A DNA stretch of 61,516 nucleotides from Gammaproteobacteria bacterium (GCA_029245395.1 JAQWPL010000002.1:1-61516), one strand, 5' to 3'. Positions 1-9,485 are shown, counted from the first letter of the stretch. Translations and numbers: made by a program. Notes: generated by a model not told the origin, from the sequence alone.

Positions 1-132
1 CAGGAAGCGATTGCCGATGTGCGGGAGTATGTGGCAGTGTATTACAACTCTCAACGTTTGCATTCGACACTGGGTTACAAGACACCGATGAATTACGAAA
101 AGGGTCTTAACAAAGTGTCCGGAAACAGTTGA
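1..132 (+). CDS. IS3-family transposase (OrfB), C-terminal end
   Basis: Partial frame open from base 1 to a TGA at 130-132. It encodes 43 residues including YYNSQRLHSTLGYKTP, the conserved C-terminal stretch of IS3-family OrfB transposases (rve integrase core). The enzyme cuts and joins IS ends by a DDE mechanism; the catalytic residues are upstream of the window. The stop codon lies inside the terminal repeat, which is common for compact IS elements. Whether the complete transposase is intact cannot be judged here. Confidence 0.85.
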   Translation, partial: QEAIADVREYVAVYYNSQRLHSTLGYKTPMNYEKGLNKVSGNS

Positions 133-140
133 CCACTACA
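1..140 (+). mobile_element. IS3-family insertion sequence, right end
   Basis: The window opens inside an insertion sequence. The visible part holds the last 43 codons of its transposase and the terminal sequence at about 116-140 (TGTCCGGAAACAGTTGACCA and a few more bases), which resembles the ends of IS3-family elements (inverted complement starting TGTAGTGGTCAAC). The boundary at about 140 is set by the point where the interrupted M56 peptidase frame resumes on the other strand. The left part and left inverted repeat lie outside the window, so target duplication cannot be seen. Confidence 0.85.
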
Positions 141-839
141 CCAATAGATAGCGCGAGTAAACCGGACAATCAACATGGTCAACCAGTCCCGGCCCTGGAT
201 ATGGCTCAATTCATGTATAAGGACATTGCGGATTTTTTCTATATCCCAGGACTCCGCTTGCTCTGGCAAAATAATTTCAGGAGCAAACAACCCCAAACTC
301 ACCGGAGAATAGACCTCGTTGCTTTTCTTCAGGCTGACTGTTACCGCGAGTCCTGCTTCCAAACTTAGATTATCCAATTCCCGACATAGTAGATCGTTCT
401 CAAGGGGTTTTGAGGCTCTGGCTATAGAGAATATTTTACACAGGCCCAGCAGGATATAACTCACCTGGATAAACAGCAGAACAAAATACAAACTCAGGAA
501 AGCATTCCACCAGGCACCAAGGACAAAAATGACATTGTCGGCAAGATTGACGATTCCTATGGAAACAGTGTTTGCAACAATAACGCTTTCAGATGTTGAA
601 ATCGGAACGTGTATTTTTGGTAACAGTCCGATAAACAGCGGCAAGGTAAACAGGGAAATAAAACCTACGCACCAGACCAGGTGGCGTATTGAAGCTGATA
701 GTCTGCGTAAATACACATTAATCAGAAACATCAAAAAAAGTACAAACAAAGATTTCAGCAGTAAATCCACAAAATAACCAAGGCCTACTTGCTCATGCAG
801 AACGGCTTCAAATGTGTTTAACAGAGAATGGATATCCAT
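141..839 (-). pseudogene. BlaR1/MecR1-like M56 peptidase, truncated by the IS
   Basis: The N-terminal ~233 codons of an M56-family membrane metallopeptidase and antirepressor. Several hydrophobic segments fill the first 140 residues, followed by the zinc-binding HELSH motif and QGRDW. In the family, this protein senses a signal such as a beta-lactam and triggers cleavage of the BlaI repressor. The frame runs to AIYW at about base 141 and then enters the IS end, giving a foreign tail CSGQLFPDTLLRPFS and stop at 93. The extracellular sensor domain is lost. The gene follows the BlaI-like gene on the same strand, 116 bases apart, the usual operon order. Confidence 0.85.
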
Positions 840-955
840 TACTCCTCTCCCTTCTGGTTTGCCCGATCAATCGGATCTTGCTGTCTTGAATTTTTAGTTA
901 TAGTTTTTTTATTCCTGCTTCATCGACCTTTGTACCACTACTCTGAATTCATTTT

Positions 956-1348
956 TTACTGACTGTCCCCATCCTGTTTTTTGGCAGAGGCAATCAGATC
1001 TTCAATCTGTTTCAGTTCTTCCTTACTCATGTCATTGAATGACATGCCCAAGAGCGCATTGACTGCCTGGGCAGCTGATCCGTCATAAAATGTTTTCACC
1101 AGACGGCTGATAGCGTTGCGACTCGCCTGTTCATGATTCACTACTGGAAAGTAAACATATTTCGCACCTTCTTCCTTGTGCATAATGTGACCCTTGTCCT
1201 CCAATTTACGTAGCATGGCCCTGACGGCGGAATAGCTGGGAGGATCCGGTAGTCGCTCCATTACCTGTTAAGCTGTTACCTTCGTCATCTCATAAACAAT
1301 GTCCATGATCTGGCGCTCCCGACGGCTTAAATTGATGGCTTTGATCAT
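956..1348 (-). pseudogene. BlaI/MecI-family repressor with in-frame stop
   Basis: Reading from the ATG at 1348, the frame gives MIKAINLSRRERQIMD, a typical BlaI N-terminus, then an in-frame TAA at 1268-1270, and continues with ERLPDPPSYSAVRAMLRKLE and the rest of the winged helix plus dimer domain to 956. The full length would be about 130 residues, normal for the family. The stop falls between helices of the DNA-binding domain, so a product restarting at the ATG at 1261 would lack the first part of the winged helix. I infer a nonsense mutation. Together with the IS-cut partner gene this is a decaying regulatory pair. Confidence 0.85.
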
Positions 1349-1410
1349 TATTACTCCTGAAAAGGGCTTGGCTGATCTACTCCTGCTACTTGGAACTAAT
1401 TGAAAATTCT

Positions 1411-1430
1411 TGTGCTACTTTTATAGCACA
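1411..1430. promoter_or_regulatory. Operator-like palindrome upstream of the BlaI-like gene
   Basis: A perfect 7-bp inverted repeat TGTGCTA-N6-TAGCACA lies 63 bases upstream of the repressor start, followed by another GTGCTAC at 1431-1437. BlaI/MecI proteins bind dyads of this size that contain TAC/GTA half sites, so this is a plausible self-regulatory operator. The link to the BlaI-like gene is inferred from position only. Confidence 0.5.
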
Positions 1431-1623
1431 GTGCTACGAAAATAGGATTGAAATTAAAATTGTCAATCCTTTTTTTGCATTTTCTTTGCACAATTCTGAC
1501 AAATTTGACTCTCAGTGCAAATACCACCTTTCCATTGCTACGCATGAAAAATGGCGGTTGCTCAGAGTAATAGCGAGAAAGTACACTGCATCACATCACC
1601 CGATTACAGATCCGTCCCAGCTT

Positions 1624-2169
1624 ATGAAACTGTTTATCAAACTCATAATGTTAGCTCTGATACTTAGTTATGCCAGTCTCTTTGTTATCAAGAAACCTGA
1701 TGGCACACCTGTTCGTACACTCGACAGCCTGATACCTTCGTTCGATTTTTCCGGTTCTACTACCAAGGTAAGTGACAGCGTTAATTCCCTGCTTACTGTG
1801 TTTAACAATATAAGCAATGGAGCAACTGTTGAGGAGTCAGCATCAAATAGGGAAGTTAAGGTACAGGCACGGGAAATCTATCGCTGGCAGGATGAACAAG
1901 GTATCTGGCATTACACTGATACACCCCCGCCTGGTGTTGATGCCAAAATCATGGAGATACAGGCACCCACAGTTATGAATCTCTACCCATATACAGATGA
2001 AGAACCTGAAGAAAGTGGTTTGGTAGATGTTGTAACAGCAGAGAATGAAACGAGCTTGATACCTGAACGATTCAGAGAAATGCAAAATACGTTGCAACAG
2101 GCTGAAGACGTATCAGAACAGTTTCGGGAAAGAATGGAACAACAACAGCGTATTCTGGAAGATTTGTAG
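1624..2169 (+). CDS. DUF4124 domain-containing protein
   Basis: 181 residues from the ATG at 1624, chosen because it begins a Lys-led hydrophobic segment (MKLFIKLIMLALILSYASL) that looks like a signal anchor; the open frame extends further upstream but that part has no family resemblance. A DUF4124 motif, REIYRWQDEQGIWHYTDTPP, occurs at about residues 79-98. A Gln/Glu-rich, probably coiled C-terminus follows (REMQNTLQQAEDVSEQF). DUF4124 proteins are small envelope proteins of unknown function, common in Gammaproteobacteria. The gene converges on the symporter gene with a 2-bp gap, so no independent terminator is visible. Confidence 0.75.
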   Translation: MKLFIKLIMLALILSYASLFVIKKPDGTPVRTLDSLIPSFDFSGSTTKVSDSVNSLLTVFNNISNGATVEESASNREVKVQAREIYRWQDEQGIWHYTDTPPPGVDAKIMEIQAPTVMNLYPYTDEEPEESGLVDVVTAENETSLIPERFREMQNTLQQAEDVSEQFRERMEQQQRILEDL

Positions 2170-2171
2170 AA

Positions 2172-3857
2172 TCAGGAACCCGGTTTACCTGGAATGCGAA
2201 TATCCAATACCATATCTTTCACATCTTGAGGCGGTTCCGCTGTGTAACGACAAACCAGCAGGGCTAAAGCAAAATTAATTAACATCCCCACCGTACCGAT
2301 ACCTTCGGGCGAGACACCAAGCCACCAGTTAGTTGAAACATCTGCCGCTGGATTGATGAATTTGAAGTAAATGATGTAGGAGGCCGTAAATACAATGCCG
2401 GCAATCATGCCGGATACTGCACCTTCCTTATTCATTCGAGTGGAGAATATGCCCATCACGATGGCAGGAAAGAAAGAAGATGCCGCCAGTCCAAAGGCAA
2501 AGGCCACTACTTGTGCCACAAAACCAGGGGGATTGATGCCGAAATATCCCGCTATGCAGACTGCAAAGAAAATAGCGATACGAGCAAATTTTAATTCCTG
2601 TTTTTCCGAAATACCTGGCATCAGGTTGCGCTTTAACAAGTCATGGGAAATGGACGTAGAGATGACAAGCAACAGGCCTGCCGCCGTTGATAATGCGGCT
2701 GCCAGACCGCCAGCAGCGACAAGGGCTATAACCCAGTTAGGTAAACCGGCTATTTCTGGATTGGCTAACACAATAATATCCCTGTCGACTGTCAGCTCAT
2801 TTACTTCAGGATCTGCCACGTATTGAATCAAGCCGTCTCCGTTCTTGTCTTCAAAACTGATCAAGTTGATGTTTTCCCAGGTTCTGAACCACTCGGGCAT
2901 AGTTTCATAATTGGCATTTGTGACTGTATTTAGCAAGTTAGTGCGGGCAAATGCGGCGATGGCAGGCGCCGTTGTATAAAGAATGGCGATAAACAACAGA
3001 GCATAGCCAGCGGATTTTCGTGCTGCTCTGACACTAGGCACAGTAAAGAAACGGATAATGACATGAGGAAGCCCGGCTGTGCCCATGATCAATGCAGCTG
3101 TAATAAACAGTACGTCAATGGTAGCTCGATCACCGCTGGTGTAGGCCGAAAACCCCAACTCCTCATGCAGACCGTCCAACCTGTCGAGCACATAGCCTCC
3201 GCCCAGGGCATCAGTCATTTCCGAGCCAAAACCCAACTGCGGAATAAATTGCCCGGTCATCAGAATGGAAATAAAAACCGCAGGCACCATGTAGGCAAAG
3301 ATCAGTACACAGTATTGAGCCACCTGGGTATAAGTGATCCCTTTCATACCACCAAGCACGGCATAAAAAAAGACGATTCCCATACCAATAAAAACACCCA
3401 TATTGATATCGACTTCAAGAAAACGGGAAAACACCACACCAACACCCCGCATCTGCCCGGCAACATAAGTAAAAGACACGAAGATCGCGCAAACTACCGC
3501 TACCATGCGAGCTAACTGGCTGTAGTAACGATCGCCAATAAAGTCAGGCACAGTAAACTTGCCGAAATCCCTTAGATAAGGCGCAATCATCAGCGCCAAC
3601 AAAACATATCCGCCGGTCCAGCCCATCAGATAAACGGAACCATCCCTTCCCATAAAGGAAACAATACCTGCCATAGAGATAAAAGAGGCGGCTGACATCC
3701 AGTCTGCAGCGGTTGCCAAACCATTGGCCAAGGGCGACACATGGGCGCCTGCGATATAAAACTCTTTGGTGGACGTGGCACGCGACCAGATCGCAATGCC
3801 GATATAGACAGCGAAACTCAGACCAACGAAAATATATGTCAGAACCTGCAAACTCAT
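2172..3857 (-). CDS. Sodium:solute symporter, large subunit (VC_2705/ActP-like)
   Basis: 561 residues with many membrane helices, belonging to the SSS family and closest in pattern to acetate permease ActP and the VC_2705 subfamily. N-terminal features include EFYIAGAHVSPLANGLATAADWMSAASFISM, part of the Na+/substrate core, and a GLAAALSTAAGLLLVISTS segment near residue 390. Such transporters import a small carboxylate with Na+; the substrate is not determined by sequence. The small DUF4212 subunit gene lies 55 bases upstream on the same strand, the standard pairing in this subfamily. Confidence 0.88.
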   Translation of the reverse strand: MSLQVLTYIFVGLSFAVYIGIAIWSRATSTKEFYIAGAHVSPLANGLATAADWMSAASFISMAGIVSFMGRDGSVYLMGWTGGYVLLALMIAPYLRDFGKFTVPDFIGDRYYSQLARMVAVVCAIFVSFTYVAGQMRGVGVVFSRFLEVDINMGVFIGMGIVFFYAVLGGMKGITYTQVAQYCVLIFAYMVPAVFISILMTGQFIPQLGFGSEMTDALGGGYVLDRLDGLHEELGFSAYTSGDRATIDVLFITAALIMGTAGLPHVIIRFFTVPSVRAARKSAGYALLFIAILYTTAPAIAAFARTNLLNTVTNANYETMPEWFRTWENINLISFEDKNGDGLIQYVADPEVNELTVDRDIIVLANPEIAGLPNWVIALVAAGGLAAALSTAAGLLLVISTSISHDLLKRNLMPGISEKQELKFARIAIFFAVCIAGYFGINPPGFVAQVVAFAFGLAASSFFPAIVMGIFSTRMNKEGAVSGMIAGIVFTASYIIYFKFINPAADVSTNWWLGVSPEGIGTVGMLINFALALLVCRYTAEPPQDVKDMVLDIRIPGKPGS

Positions 3858-3912
3858 GGCATTACTCTTATTTACTAATTGATTGTTTCAACTTGGTTGT
3901 ACAACCTGGGCA

Positions 3913-4215
3913 TCAGGATTGGGTATTGTTTAACTCGTCAGAACTCTCTTCTGAAAGAATGTCTTTTTCTTCATGGTGATATTTATGATCCAGGCGATCC
4001 ATCATTTTCAGGTAAACAAAAATTAGAATGACATAGACATACACTGAACCCTGTTGTGCCATCCAGAAACCCAGCTTGAACCCCCCAATGCGAATAGTGT
4101 CGAGCTGATCAACAAATATCACAGACATCAAAAAGGACACGACAAACCAGATACTGAGTAAAATTTTCAGTAGGCGAATATTTTCTTTCCAGTAATTACT
4201 ATCACTCTCACTCAT
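3913..4215 (-). CDS. DUF4212 symporter small subunit
   Basis: 100 residues with two membrane helices (about residues 14-36 and 53-69). The central GFKLGFWMAQQGSVYVYVIL is typical of DUF4212, the accessory membrane subunit encoded directly before VC_2705-type sodium/solute symporters. It probably forms a complex with the downstream large subunit. The C-terminus is charged (HHEEKDILSEESSDE) and cytoplasmic by the usual topology. It is transcribed in the same direction as nadE, which ends about 110 bases upstream behind a heptamer repeat array. Confidence 0.88.
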   Translation of the reverse strand: MSESDSNYWKENIRLLKILLSIWFVVSFLMSVIFVDQLDTIRIGGFKLGFWMAQQGSVYVYVILIFVYLKMMDRLDHKYHHEEKDILSEESSDELNNTQS

Positions 4216-4260
4216 AAATGCACCTGATTTTGTAATCTTCTATAGACTTGAATTTATCCT

Positions 4261-4322
4261 TGCCTCTTGCTCTTGTCTCTTGCCTCTTGCCTCTTGTCTC
4301 TTGTCTCTTGTCTCTTGCCTCT
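4261..4322. repeat. Heptanucleotide tandem repeat after nadE
   Basis: Nine units of TGYCTCT (one of them 6 bases) in a row on the + strand, that is AGAGRCA on the transcribed strand of nadE. The array starts 4 bases after the nadE stop and occupies most of the spacer to the DUF4212 gene. Three units of the same sequence occur again right after prmC at 45286-45306. Confidence 0.9.
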
Positions 4323-4326
4323 GCTT

Positions 4327-5991
4327 CTAATCCCCCAACTTCCAGCCCGAAGTAATCGGATAGCGTCTGTCCCGGCCAAACCCCTTTTTACTGAGTCTGA
4401 CACCGATCGGGGCCTGTCTGCGTTTGTATTCATTGAGGTCAACCAATTTTAATACTCGCATAACAGTGTCGGGTTCGAAACCTTTTTCAATAATGGCATT
4501 AGCGCTTTGATCACCTTCAATGTACAACTCAAGAATCTGGTCCAGAATGTCATAAGGCGGCAGATTATCTTCGTCGACCTGATCAGGCGCTAGCTCGGCA
4601 GAAGGCGGGCGTTCTATTATGCGTGCAGGAATCATCTCAGTATCTTGTATATCCTGCGAATTCCTGTAACGAGCAAGTTCATAGACCAGCATTTTTGGTA
4701 CATCCTTGAGCACATCGAACCCTCCAGCCATGTCGCCGTACAAAGTGGAGTATCCAACCGCCAATTCACTCTTGTTACCTGTAGTTAGTACCAGATATCC
4801 CTTTTTATTAGAAATAGCCATCAGTAATACGCCACGGCATCGTGCCTGCAGGTTCTGCTCAGCCAGATCAATGTCAGTACCTTCGAACTCCTGCTTCAAG
4901 CTGTCCATGAAACTGTCATACAGCCCTTCAATGGGTACTACACGATAATGCACGCCGAAATTCTCAGCCTGTCTGGCAGCATTCTCGATACTTATATCGG
5001 AGGTATATTTAAAGGGCATCATTACAGCGTGCACTTTGTCACATCCTAATGCATCCACGGCGATAGCCAGTGTCAGTGCCGAATCAATACCGCCTGAAAG
5101 GCCCAGCACCACTTCACCAAACCTGTTCTTCCTGGTGTAATCTTTTAATCCCTGAACCAGAACCTTGTAGATCAGGGTCGTACCCTCTTCCAGGGGTGAT
5201 ATTTCCCCTTTTACTATTTCCGCCCTCTGTCCATCCCAGCTTATCGACAGTGGGAACAGACATTCTTCACAAGCAGGAGCCAAAGCTGCCAATGATCCAT
5301 CACTGTCCAGCGCCATTGAACAACCATCAAATACCAGTTCATCCTGTCCTCCGACCTGATTGACATAGACAATAGGCATCGCAGCTTCCTGCTGCCTTTC
5401 TCTCAAGGTTGCCAGCCGCTCATCAGCTTTATTAATATGAAACGGAGAGCCATTGATATTAATCATCAATCCTGCGCCTGCGGCAACAGCCTGAGCTGTA
5501 GGCCCAACTTCCCATAAATCCTCGCAAATGCTAAAACTTATTGGCACACCCTGAATAGTTAGAACGCAGGGCTCTACTCCTGCATCAAAATAACGCTTCT
5601 CATCAAAAACCTGATAATTGGGTAGGCACTGCTTTTTATAGGTGGCTAATATTTCTCCGCGATAGATTACGCACAACATGTTATACAGGCGCCCGTCTTC
5701 CTTGCCTGGGTAGCCAATGACCAGATGTGTGTCAAACTTTTCCTGCTTGATTTGCTTCAGCGCAGCATCAATCCGTACATCGAGGCTCGCCCGCAACAGC
5801 AAATCCTCAGGGGGATAGGCAGTAAGTACCAGTTCAGGGAAAACCACGATATCAAATGGCTTGTCTGCCAACAGATTCCTTGTGGTATTAATTACCAATG
5901 CAGTATTGCCGGGAATATCGCCCACCAGAGGATTCACCTGGGCCAGAATAATTTGTAGATGGGTGGGGTTTTTGGAATTCATTATGGACAA
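4327..5991 (-). CDS. nadE: Glutamine-dependent NAD+ synthetase
   Basis: 554 residues with two domains. The N-terminal nitrilase-type glutaminase (about 1-270) shows the triad positions E53 in FPELVLTAYP, K120 before QCLPNY and C156 in FSICEDLWE. The C-terminal synthetase (about 280-554) has the ATP pyrophosphatase P-loop LGLSGGIDSALT. The enzyme amidates nicotinic acid adenine dinucleotide to NAD+ in the cytoplasm, using ammonia channelled from glutamine. The length fits the bacterial two-domain form of about 540-560 residues. Starts at 5991 or 5982 are both possible. Confidence 0.95.
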   Translation of the reverse strand: MSIMNSKNPTHLQIILAQVNPLVGDIPGNTALVINTTRNLLADKPFDIVVFPELVLTAYPPEDLLLRASLDVRIDAALKQIKQEKFDTHLVIGYPGKEDGRLYNMLCVIYRGEILATYKKQCLPNYQVFDEKRYFDAGVEPCVLTIQGVPISFSICEDLWEVGPTAQAVAAGAGLMININGSPFHINKADERLATLRERQQEAAMPIVYVNQVGGQDELVFDGCSMALDSDGSLAALAPACEECLFPLSISWDGQRAEIVKGEISPLEEGTTLIYKVLVQGLKDYTRKNRFGEVVLGLSGGIDSALTLAIAVDALGCDKVHAVMMPFKYTSDISIENAARQAENFGVHYRVVPIEGLYDSFMDSLKQEFEGTDIDLAEQNLQARCRGVLLMAISNKKGYLVLTTGNKSELAVGYSTLYGDMAGGFDVLKDVPKMLVYELARYRNSQDIQDTEMIPARIIERPPSAELAPDQVDEDNLPPYDILDQILELYIEGDQSANAIIEKGFEPDTVMRVLKLVDLNEYKRRQAPIGVRLSKKGFGRDRRYPITSGWKLGD

Positions 5992-6147
5992 CGCGTATTT
6001 TCCTGTTGTGAAGCGATATTAAAAATCAGCCCTTGGTTAATACATATGACTACTGTAAACCCCTTCCAATACTGGAAGCCGTCTATGGATATTGTCCTAC
6101 AGGTGCGGTATTGTCTGACACTGAGCAATTAATATAAAGAATTAATT

Positions 6148-6399
6148 ATGGGCTTGATCAGACTCATTATATTTGCGTTAGTTATCTGGATGTTCTGGCG
6201 CCTGGTGAAAAATTTCAAGGCCAAGCTGGAAAGTAGAAATAATTCAGATAGCCAATCGGGCAACAAATTAGAACAAGGGAATATGGTTCCCTGCGATTTT
6301 TGCTCGGTGCACATTCCTGAGAAAGATGCCATTCAACATGAGAAAATGTGGTTCTGCAATAATAGCCATAAAGAAAAATATCTTGAGGACAATTCCTGA
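6148..6399 (+). CDS. PP0621-like small membrane protein
   Basis: 83 residues with an N-terminal membrane helix (LIRLIIFALVIWMFWRLV), a linker, and a small metal-binding-like module VPCDFCSVHIPEKDAI...WFCNNSHKEKY with Cys pairs and a His. This matches the PP0621 family found next to pilS in pseudomonads. Its function is not known. It ends 63 bases before pilS and may be cotranscribed with it. A weak sigma70-like pair TTGTCT-N16-TATAAA lies just upstream, but its spacing would make the mRNA almost leaderless, so I do not call it as a promoter. Confidence 0.8.
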   Translation: MGLIRLIIFALVIWMFWRLVKNFKAKLESRNNSDSQSGNKLEQGNMVPCDFCSVHIPEKDAIQHEKMWFCNNSHKEKYLEDNS

Positions 6400-6462
6400 T
6401 TTGTTCAGATTGTCTGATCACTCCCTCTCCATTTTTATTTTAAATCGCTGCTAAACCAAGCC

Positions 6463-8088
6463 ATGTCAAAAACAGCTAGCGTCATAAAAACCGATATTGA
6501 TGATATCGGCCACCAGCAAAATCAGAAAATATTTGACGTCTACAATATCTATCGTCTTTTATTATCTCTGATCCTTCTGATCAGTTCCTATTTCGGAAAT
6601 ATTATTTCAGCCCTCGGTTCCATCAATCAGGAACTCTTTTTTCAAGTCATGGTCGTCTACACAATTTTTAACATCATTGTCTTATTCAGGGGTTTTTTAC
6701 CAGAAAATCGAACTCTGGAAATCTCGCAATTTATTAGTATCATTTTGATAGATATTCTTTTTCTTATTCTCATCAGCTATACCTTTGGTGGTGTAAGCAG
6801 TGGAATAGCAATTCTTTTGATGGTTCCTGTCGCATCAGGCAGCCTCATTTTTCACTCAAGGTTAAGTACATTTTTTGCAGCTGTCGGCTCCATACTGGTT
6901 ATATACACCGAGCTCTACATCAATTTCACTATCGATGCTGGCATTGTGTATTTCGTGCAAGCTGGTTTGCTGGGTTTCATGCTGTTTACTGTGTCCGGTG
7001 TACTCCAATATTTGGGAAGCAGAATCCGCCAGAATGAATTGCTGACACTGGAACAAGCTGAAAACATCCTCTCATTGCAGGAAATGAACAACCAGATTAT
7101 CCAACGTATGCACAATGGCATTCTGGTTGTGAACAGGGAAGGCAAGATTCTGAATATAAACGATGCAGCAAAGAGATTCCTGCAAGTGCAGGATAACCAG
7201 GATGAAGCCAAAGGTCTGCCGGACATAATGACCGCACAACTTGAAGGCTGGCTTGATGATAACAGCACACAAGCGCCTCCGTTCAGACTGGAATCCTCTT
7301 CCAGGGATTTGCAGGCCAGCTTTACCTTTCTCAGTACGAGCACCGACCCGGATTCTGATATTCTGATATTCCTTGAAGATTTTTCCTTGTTAAGCAGCAG
7401 AGCTCAACAACTGAAATTGATGTCACTGGGCCGTTTGACTGCGAGCATTGCTCATGAAGTACGCAATCCCTTAGGGGCTATTTCACATGCCAGCCAGTTA
7501 TTAAGTGAATCCAAGGAAATAGTACAAAGTGATCAACGATTGCTGGAAATTATCGGCACTCACACCAAACGCGTTAACCTGATAATCGAAAACATACTTG
7601 ATCTGTCTCGAAACAAAGCACATGACACCAGTCAGATTAAAATTGCCGATTGGCTTGAACAATTTATTAGCAAATTTTCGAACGCCCAGGATAAAACGGT
7701 CAGTATTGATTGCAAAGTAGATCCACCTGACATTGCTATACGCTTTAATCCAGGCCAACTTGAACAAGTGTTAACAAATATTTGTGAAAATGGAATTCGC
7801 TACAGCAATAAATCGACTGGCAAACTAAGTGTTTCTATTGAAGCCAGACTAAGCGATAACAATCAGAACCCGGTATTACATATCCTGGATGACGGCAAAG
7901 GCATCCCTGAGGAATTATTTACCCAGATATTTGAGCCTTTCTTCACAACTGAGCAATCCGGTACGGGTCTTGGTCTGTTTATTTGCAAGGAAATATGCGA
8001 CGCTAATAACGCGCGTCTTTCCTACCACTCTGACTACAAAGGCAAGAGTTGTTTCCAGATTAATTTCGCTAATCCAGAAAACAATTGA
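6463..8088 (+). CDS. pilS: Type IV pilus two-component sensor kinase PilS
   Basis: 541 residues. The first ~185 form six hydrophobic helices, followed by a PAS-like domain (about 205-310), a HisKA domain with the phosphorylated H331 in SIAHEVRNPLGA, and a HATPase_c domain with an N box (NICENGIRYS), DDGKGIP and GTGLGLFICKEI. PilS phosphorylates PilR to control pilin transcription at the inner membrane. The response regulator gene follows after 20 bases. The lack of pilin genes nearby is unusual compared with Pseudomonas. Confidence 0.92.
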   Translation: MSKTASVIKTDIDDIGHQQNQKIFDVYNIYRLLLSLILLISSYFGNIISALGSINQELFFQVMVVYTIFNIIVLFRGFLPENRTLEISQFISIILIDILFLILISYTFGGVSSGIAILLMVPVASGSLIFHSRLSTFFAAVGSILVIYTELYINFTIDAGIVYFVQAGLLGFMLFTVSGVLQYLGSRIRQNELLTLEQAENILSLQEMNNQIIQRMHNGILVVNREGKILNINDAAKRFLQVQDNQDEAKGLPDIMTAQLEGWLDDNSTQAPPFRLESSSRDLQASFTFLSTSTDPDSDILIFLEDFSLLSSRAQQLKLMSLGRLTASIAHEVRNPLGAISHASQLLSESKEIVQSDQRLLEIIGTHTKRVNLIIENILDLSRNKAHDTSQIKIADWLEQFISKFSNAQDKTVSIDCKVDPPDIAIRFNPGQLEQVLTNICENGIRYSNKSTGKLSVSIEARLSDNNQNPVLHILDDGKGIPEELFTQIFEPFFTTEQSGTGLGLFICKEICDANNARLSYHSDYKGKSCFQINFANPENN

Positions 8089-8108
8089 TAAATATTTAAT
8101 ACATACCC

Positions 8109-9479
8109 ATGAGCCATAAAGTACTCATAGTCGATGATGAACCTGATATCAGGGAACTCCTTGAAATCACCCTGGGCCGAATGAAGCTTGAAACTGCTTC
8201 AGCGCCCGATTTGAGCTCCGCCAGATCTCTTCTAGGTACCAATGATTTCCATTTGTGTTTGACTGATATGAAATTACCCGATGGCAATGGCATCGACCTG
8301 GTGAAGGAAATCCAGTCAGAATATCCTCATATTCCCATTGCCGTCATTACTGCCCATGGCAGTACGGAAACCGCAATCAGCGCGCTAAAATCAGGCGCTT
8401 TTGATTTCGTATCAAAACCGGTGGATATCATGAAGCTGCGTGAAATGGTTAACACAGCTTTGAAAATGGAACATGAACTGCCAGAAAAAAATGCTGAACC
8501 CGACAACTCACCCCTGAAAATTCAAGGTGATTCAGTTGAGATCAACAACGTGAAAGAACAGATCATCAAACTGGCCCGCAGCCAGGCACCAGTTTTTATA
8601 AGCGGAGAATCCGGTAGTGGTAAGGAGTTGGTCGCCAGATCCATTCATGCACAGGGCCCACGTAGAGAAAACGAATTTATTGCTATTAACTGTGGCGCCA
8701 TACCATCCGAGCTAATGGAGAGTGAATTTTTTGGCCATAAAAAAGGCAGTTTCACAGGCGCACACTCTGATAAAACCGGGCTATTTCAGGCGGCTAATGG
8801 CGGCAGCCTGTTCCTTGACGAAATTGCAGACCTGCCCTTGCATATGCAGGTAAAACTTCTCAGGGCTATCCAGGAAAAATCAGTCCGGCCAGTTGGATCT
8901 GAAGCAGAAATTCCTGTGAATGTACGGCTTATTAGTGCCACACACAAAAACCTTACAGAAGAAGTTGATCAGGGCAATGTTCGCCAGGATCTGTATTACC
9001 GTATCAATGTGATTGAGTTGCATGTCCCATCCTTGCGTGAGCGCAAAGACGATATTCCCTTACTTGCGAATCATTTTCTTGATGTGCTGGCAAACGAACA
9101 CAGTAAGGAAAAGGTTTCCCTCAACGAGGAAGCAATCAGTAAATTGCAGGCATACGACTTCCCGGGGAATGTCAGAGAGCTGGAAAATATCCTGCAAAGG
9201 TCACTAGCTCTGGCAGAGGGTAATATTATTCGCGCAGAAGATCTGCCGCCTTTGAAATCCCAAATCATAAATGAGTCACCTTCAGCCACCCTGGAGGCAC
9301 AGGAAAAAATTGCTTCTGGTGAAGAGTTTTCGTTAGAGAAGCACCTGGAAAAAATTGAAAAAGCAGCCATTGAGAAAGCACTAGAAGAAACTCGCTGGAA
9401 TAAAACGGCAGCAGCCAAGAAACTGGGTATGAGTTTCAGGTCTTTTCGTTACCGACTTAAAAAACTTGGCGTGGATTAG
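8109..9479 (+). CDS. pilR: Sigma54-dependent response regulator PilR
   Basis: 456 residues. A receiver domain (about 1-120) has VDDEPD and phospho-acceptor D53 in LTDMKLPDG. The AAA+ sigma54 activation domain (about 140-370) has Walker A GESGSGKE at 166-173, a GSFTGA loop (usual GAFTGA with one change) and Walker B GGSLFLDE. A Fis-type HTH at the end reads NKTAAAKKLGMSFRSFRYRL. It activates sigma54 promoters, classically pilA. It stops 6 bases before the convergent ispH stop. Confidence 0.93.
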   Translation: MSHKVLIVDDEPDIRELLEITLGRMKLETASAPDLSSARSLLGTNDFHLCLTDMKLPDGNGIDLVKEIQSEYPHIPIAVITAHGSTETAISALKSGAFDFVSKPVDIMKLREMVNTALKMEHELPEKNAEPDNSPLKIQGDSVEINNVKEQIIKLARSQAPVFISGESGSGKELVARSIHAQGPRRENEFIAINCGAIPSELMESEFFGHKKGSFTGAHSDKTGLFQAANGGSLFLDEIADLPLHMQVKLLRAIQEKSVRPVGSEAEIPVNVRLISATHKNLTEEVDQGNVRQDLYYRINVIELHVPSLRERKDDIPLLANHFLDVLANEHSKEKVSLNEEAISKLQAYDFPGNVRELENILQRSLALAEGNIIRAEDLPPLKSQIINESPSATLEAQEKIASGEEFSLEKHLEKIEKAAIEKALEETRWNKTAAAKKLGMSFRSFRYRLKKLGVD

Positions 9480-9485
9480 TGCCTG

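Noticed and set aside
4254-4452. Open frames across the heptamer array on both strands
   Set aside because: They exist because a 7-base repeat lacks stops in some frames, and they overlap the end of nadE.
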